In this document: piece after piece, positions 4,723-5,427 of the stretch
How positions within the stretch are numbered: position 1 is the stretch's first letter
Layout of the letters: every line of letters begins with the position of its first letter
Made by a program: the position numbers and the translations under genes
DNA from: Pseudomonadota bacterium
GTDB lineage: Bacteria > Myxococcota > Polyangia > GCA-2747355 > JACKDQ01
Assembly (NCBI GenBank): GCA_030591195.1
Contig: JAUVBO010000296.1
Span: forward strand, 1 to 5,427
Length of the DNA: 5,427 nt
Reading direction: 5' to 3'
Notes under the pieces: generated by a model
Told to the model about the DNA's origin: nothing
Seen by the model: the letters and a program-made list of their open reading frames with translations, nothing else
The model's database searches: none

Positions 4723-5427
4723 TTGAGACCGACAGATCCTCTGGCCTCCCTCGCTGTGGTCGCTGGCATCGTCGCTGGTTGTAGCCAGCCCCCTGACGAG
4801 CTCAGCGCCGGGCCGAGCGCCGCGGTGCGCTACACCGAGCAGCGTACGCCCTGCGCCGACCGCGACCCCTTGCGGCGGCTCTACTTCGGCGACCTGCATG
4901 CCCACACGGCCTACTCGTGGGACGCCTACGGCTACGACCTGACGGTGACGCCGGCCGAGGCCTACGCCTTCGCTCGGGGCGCGGCAGAGGTGCGTCTGCC
5001 GCCGCTCGACGCCCAGGGCATCGGCACCCGACCGGTGCGCATCGACCGGCCGCTCGACTTCGCCGCGGTCACCGATCACTCGGAGTACCTCGGCGAGACC
5101 GAGCTCTGTCGCACCGAGGGATCGCCAGGCTACGACACGGCCGCCTGTCGTGGCTTTCGCGGGGGCGGCGATGGCGCCGTGGCGATGTGGGGCGTGCGGC
5201 TCGGCTCGCTCGGCAACGCCCGCGACGCCGAGCTCTGCGGCGAGGACGGCGCACGTTGCCGGGCGGCGGCGAGGCAAGCCTGGGGTGCCACCAGGCGGGC
5301 TGCCGAGGAGGCCTACGACCGCACCGCCCGCTGCAGCTTCGTCAGCTTCATCGGCTACGAGTACACCGCCACGCCGATGGTGACCAACCTCCACCGCAAC
5401 GTGATCTTCCGCAACGCCGAGGTCCCC
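4723..5427 (+). CDS. DUF3604-family lipoprotein, PHP-like metal-binding domain (3' end outside the window)
   Basis: The first 235 residues of a larger protein; DUF3604 proteins are commonly 600 residues or more. It starts at a TTG codon with a good AGGAG upstream, three bases after the channel stop. Residues 1-20 form a short lipoprotein signal ending in the lipobox V17-A-G-C20, with Ser at +2, which in proteobacteria usually allows sorting to the outer membrane. The DUF3604 signature begins at Y54-FGDLHAHTAYSWDAYGYD, where H59 and H61 look like metal ligands. It continues with LDFAAVTDHSEYLGE (111-125), where D118, H119 and E121 probably complete the site. This resembles the PHP phosphoesterase fold, so a metal-dependent hydrolase at the cell surface is plausible, but the family's reaction is not established. 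Several cysteines (44, 129 and later) suit an oxidising compartment. The tight junction suggests it is made with the channel. A GTG at 4756 is a poorer start because it would cut the signal. Confidence 0.85.
   Translation, partial: MRPTDPLASLAVVAGIVAGCSQPPDELSAGPSAAVRYTEQRTPCADRDPLRRLYFGDLHAHTAYSWDAYGYDLTVTPAEAYAFARGAAEVRLPPLDAQGIGTRPVRIDRPLDFAAVTDHSEYLGETELCRTEGSPGYDTAACRGFRGGGDGAVAMWGVRLGSLGNARDAELCGEDGARCRAAARQAWGATRRAAEEAYDRTARCSFVSFIGYEYTATPMVTNLHRNVIFRNAEVP

Noticed and set aside
4402..5394. Minus-strand frame antisense to the channel end and the DUF3604 gene
   Set aside because: No domain or ribosome site. The plus strand carries clear GDLHAHT and TDHSEY motifs here.

Overview
The window is GC-rich and gene-dense, with almost no non-coding DNA. 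It looks like chromosomal sequence from a Gram-negative bacterium: there is an outer-membrane beta-barrel ending in Phe, several lipoprotein signals and a Tat-type signal. The high GC content, the Asp/Pro-rich lipoprotein with a short Cys-x(n)-Cys segment after the lipid cysteine, and the DUF3604 protein suggest Myxococcota or a related deltaproteobacterial group. That assignment is inference; there is no rRNA or other marker here.

Layout, left to right. (1) The 3' end of an unrecognised plus-strand gene (3-368). (2) A convergent junction, then a minus-strand pair likely forming an operon: a small secreted lipoprotein (2639 down to 2010), then 40 nt later a porin-like outer-membrane protein with an N-terminal periplasmic coiled coil (1969 down to 434). 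(3) A 135-nt divergent intergenic region (2640-2774). (4) A plus-strand peptide deformylase with an intact active site but a Tat-like, lipobox-bearing N-terminus (2775-3521). (5) A GluR0-type prokaryotic ionotropic glutamate receptor, that is a ligand-gated potassium channel with a TTVGYGD filter inside a split amino-acid-binding domain (3631-4719), preceded by a plausible sigma-70 promoter. (6) Three bases later, a TTG-started lipoprotein with a DUF3604 (PHP-like metal-binding) domain, which runs off the right edge (4723-5427).

The unifying theme is the cell envelope. All five genes whose 5' end is visible appear to encode exported proteins: one outer-membrane barrel, one secretory-signal channel and three predicted lipoproteins, one of which is the deformylase. 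The most unusual items are the apparently exported peptide deformylase and the bacterial glutamate-receptor channel coupled to a DUF3604 lipoprotein. No mobile elements, CRISPR arrays, tRNA or rRNA genes were seen, and no gene-free stretch exceeds 300 bases.
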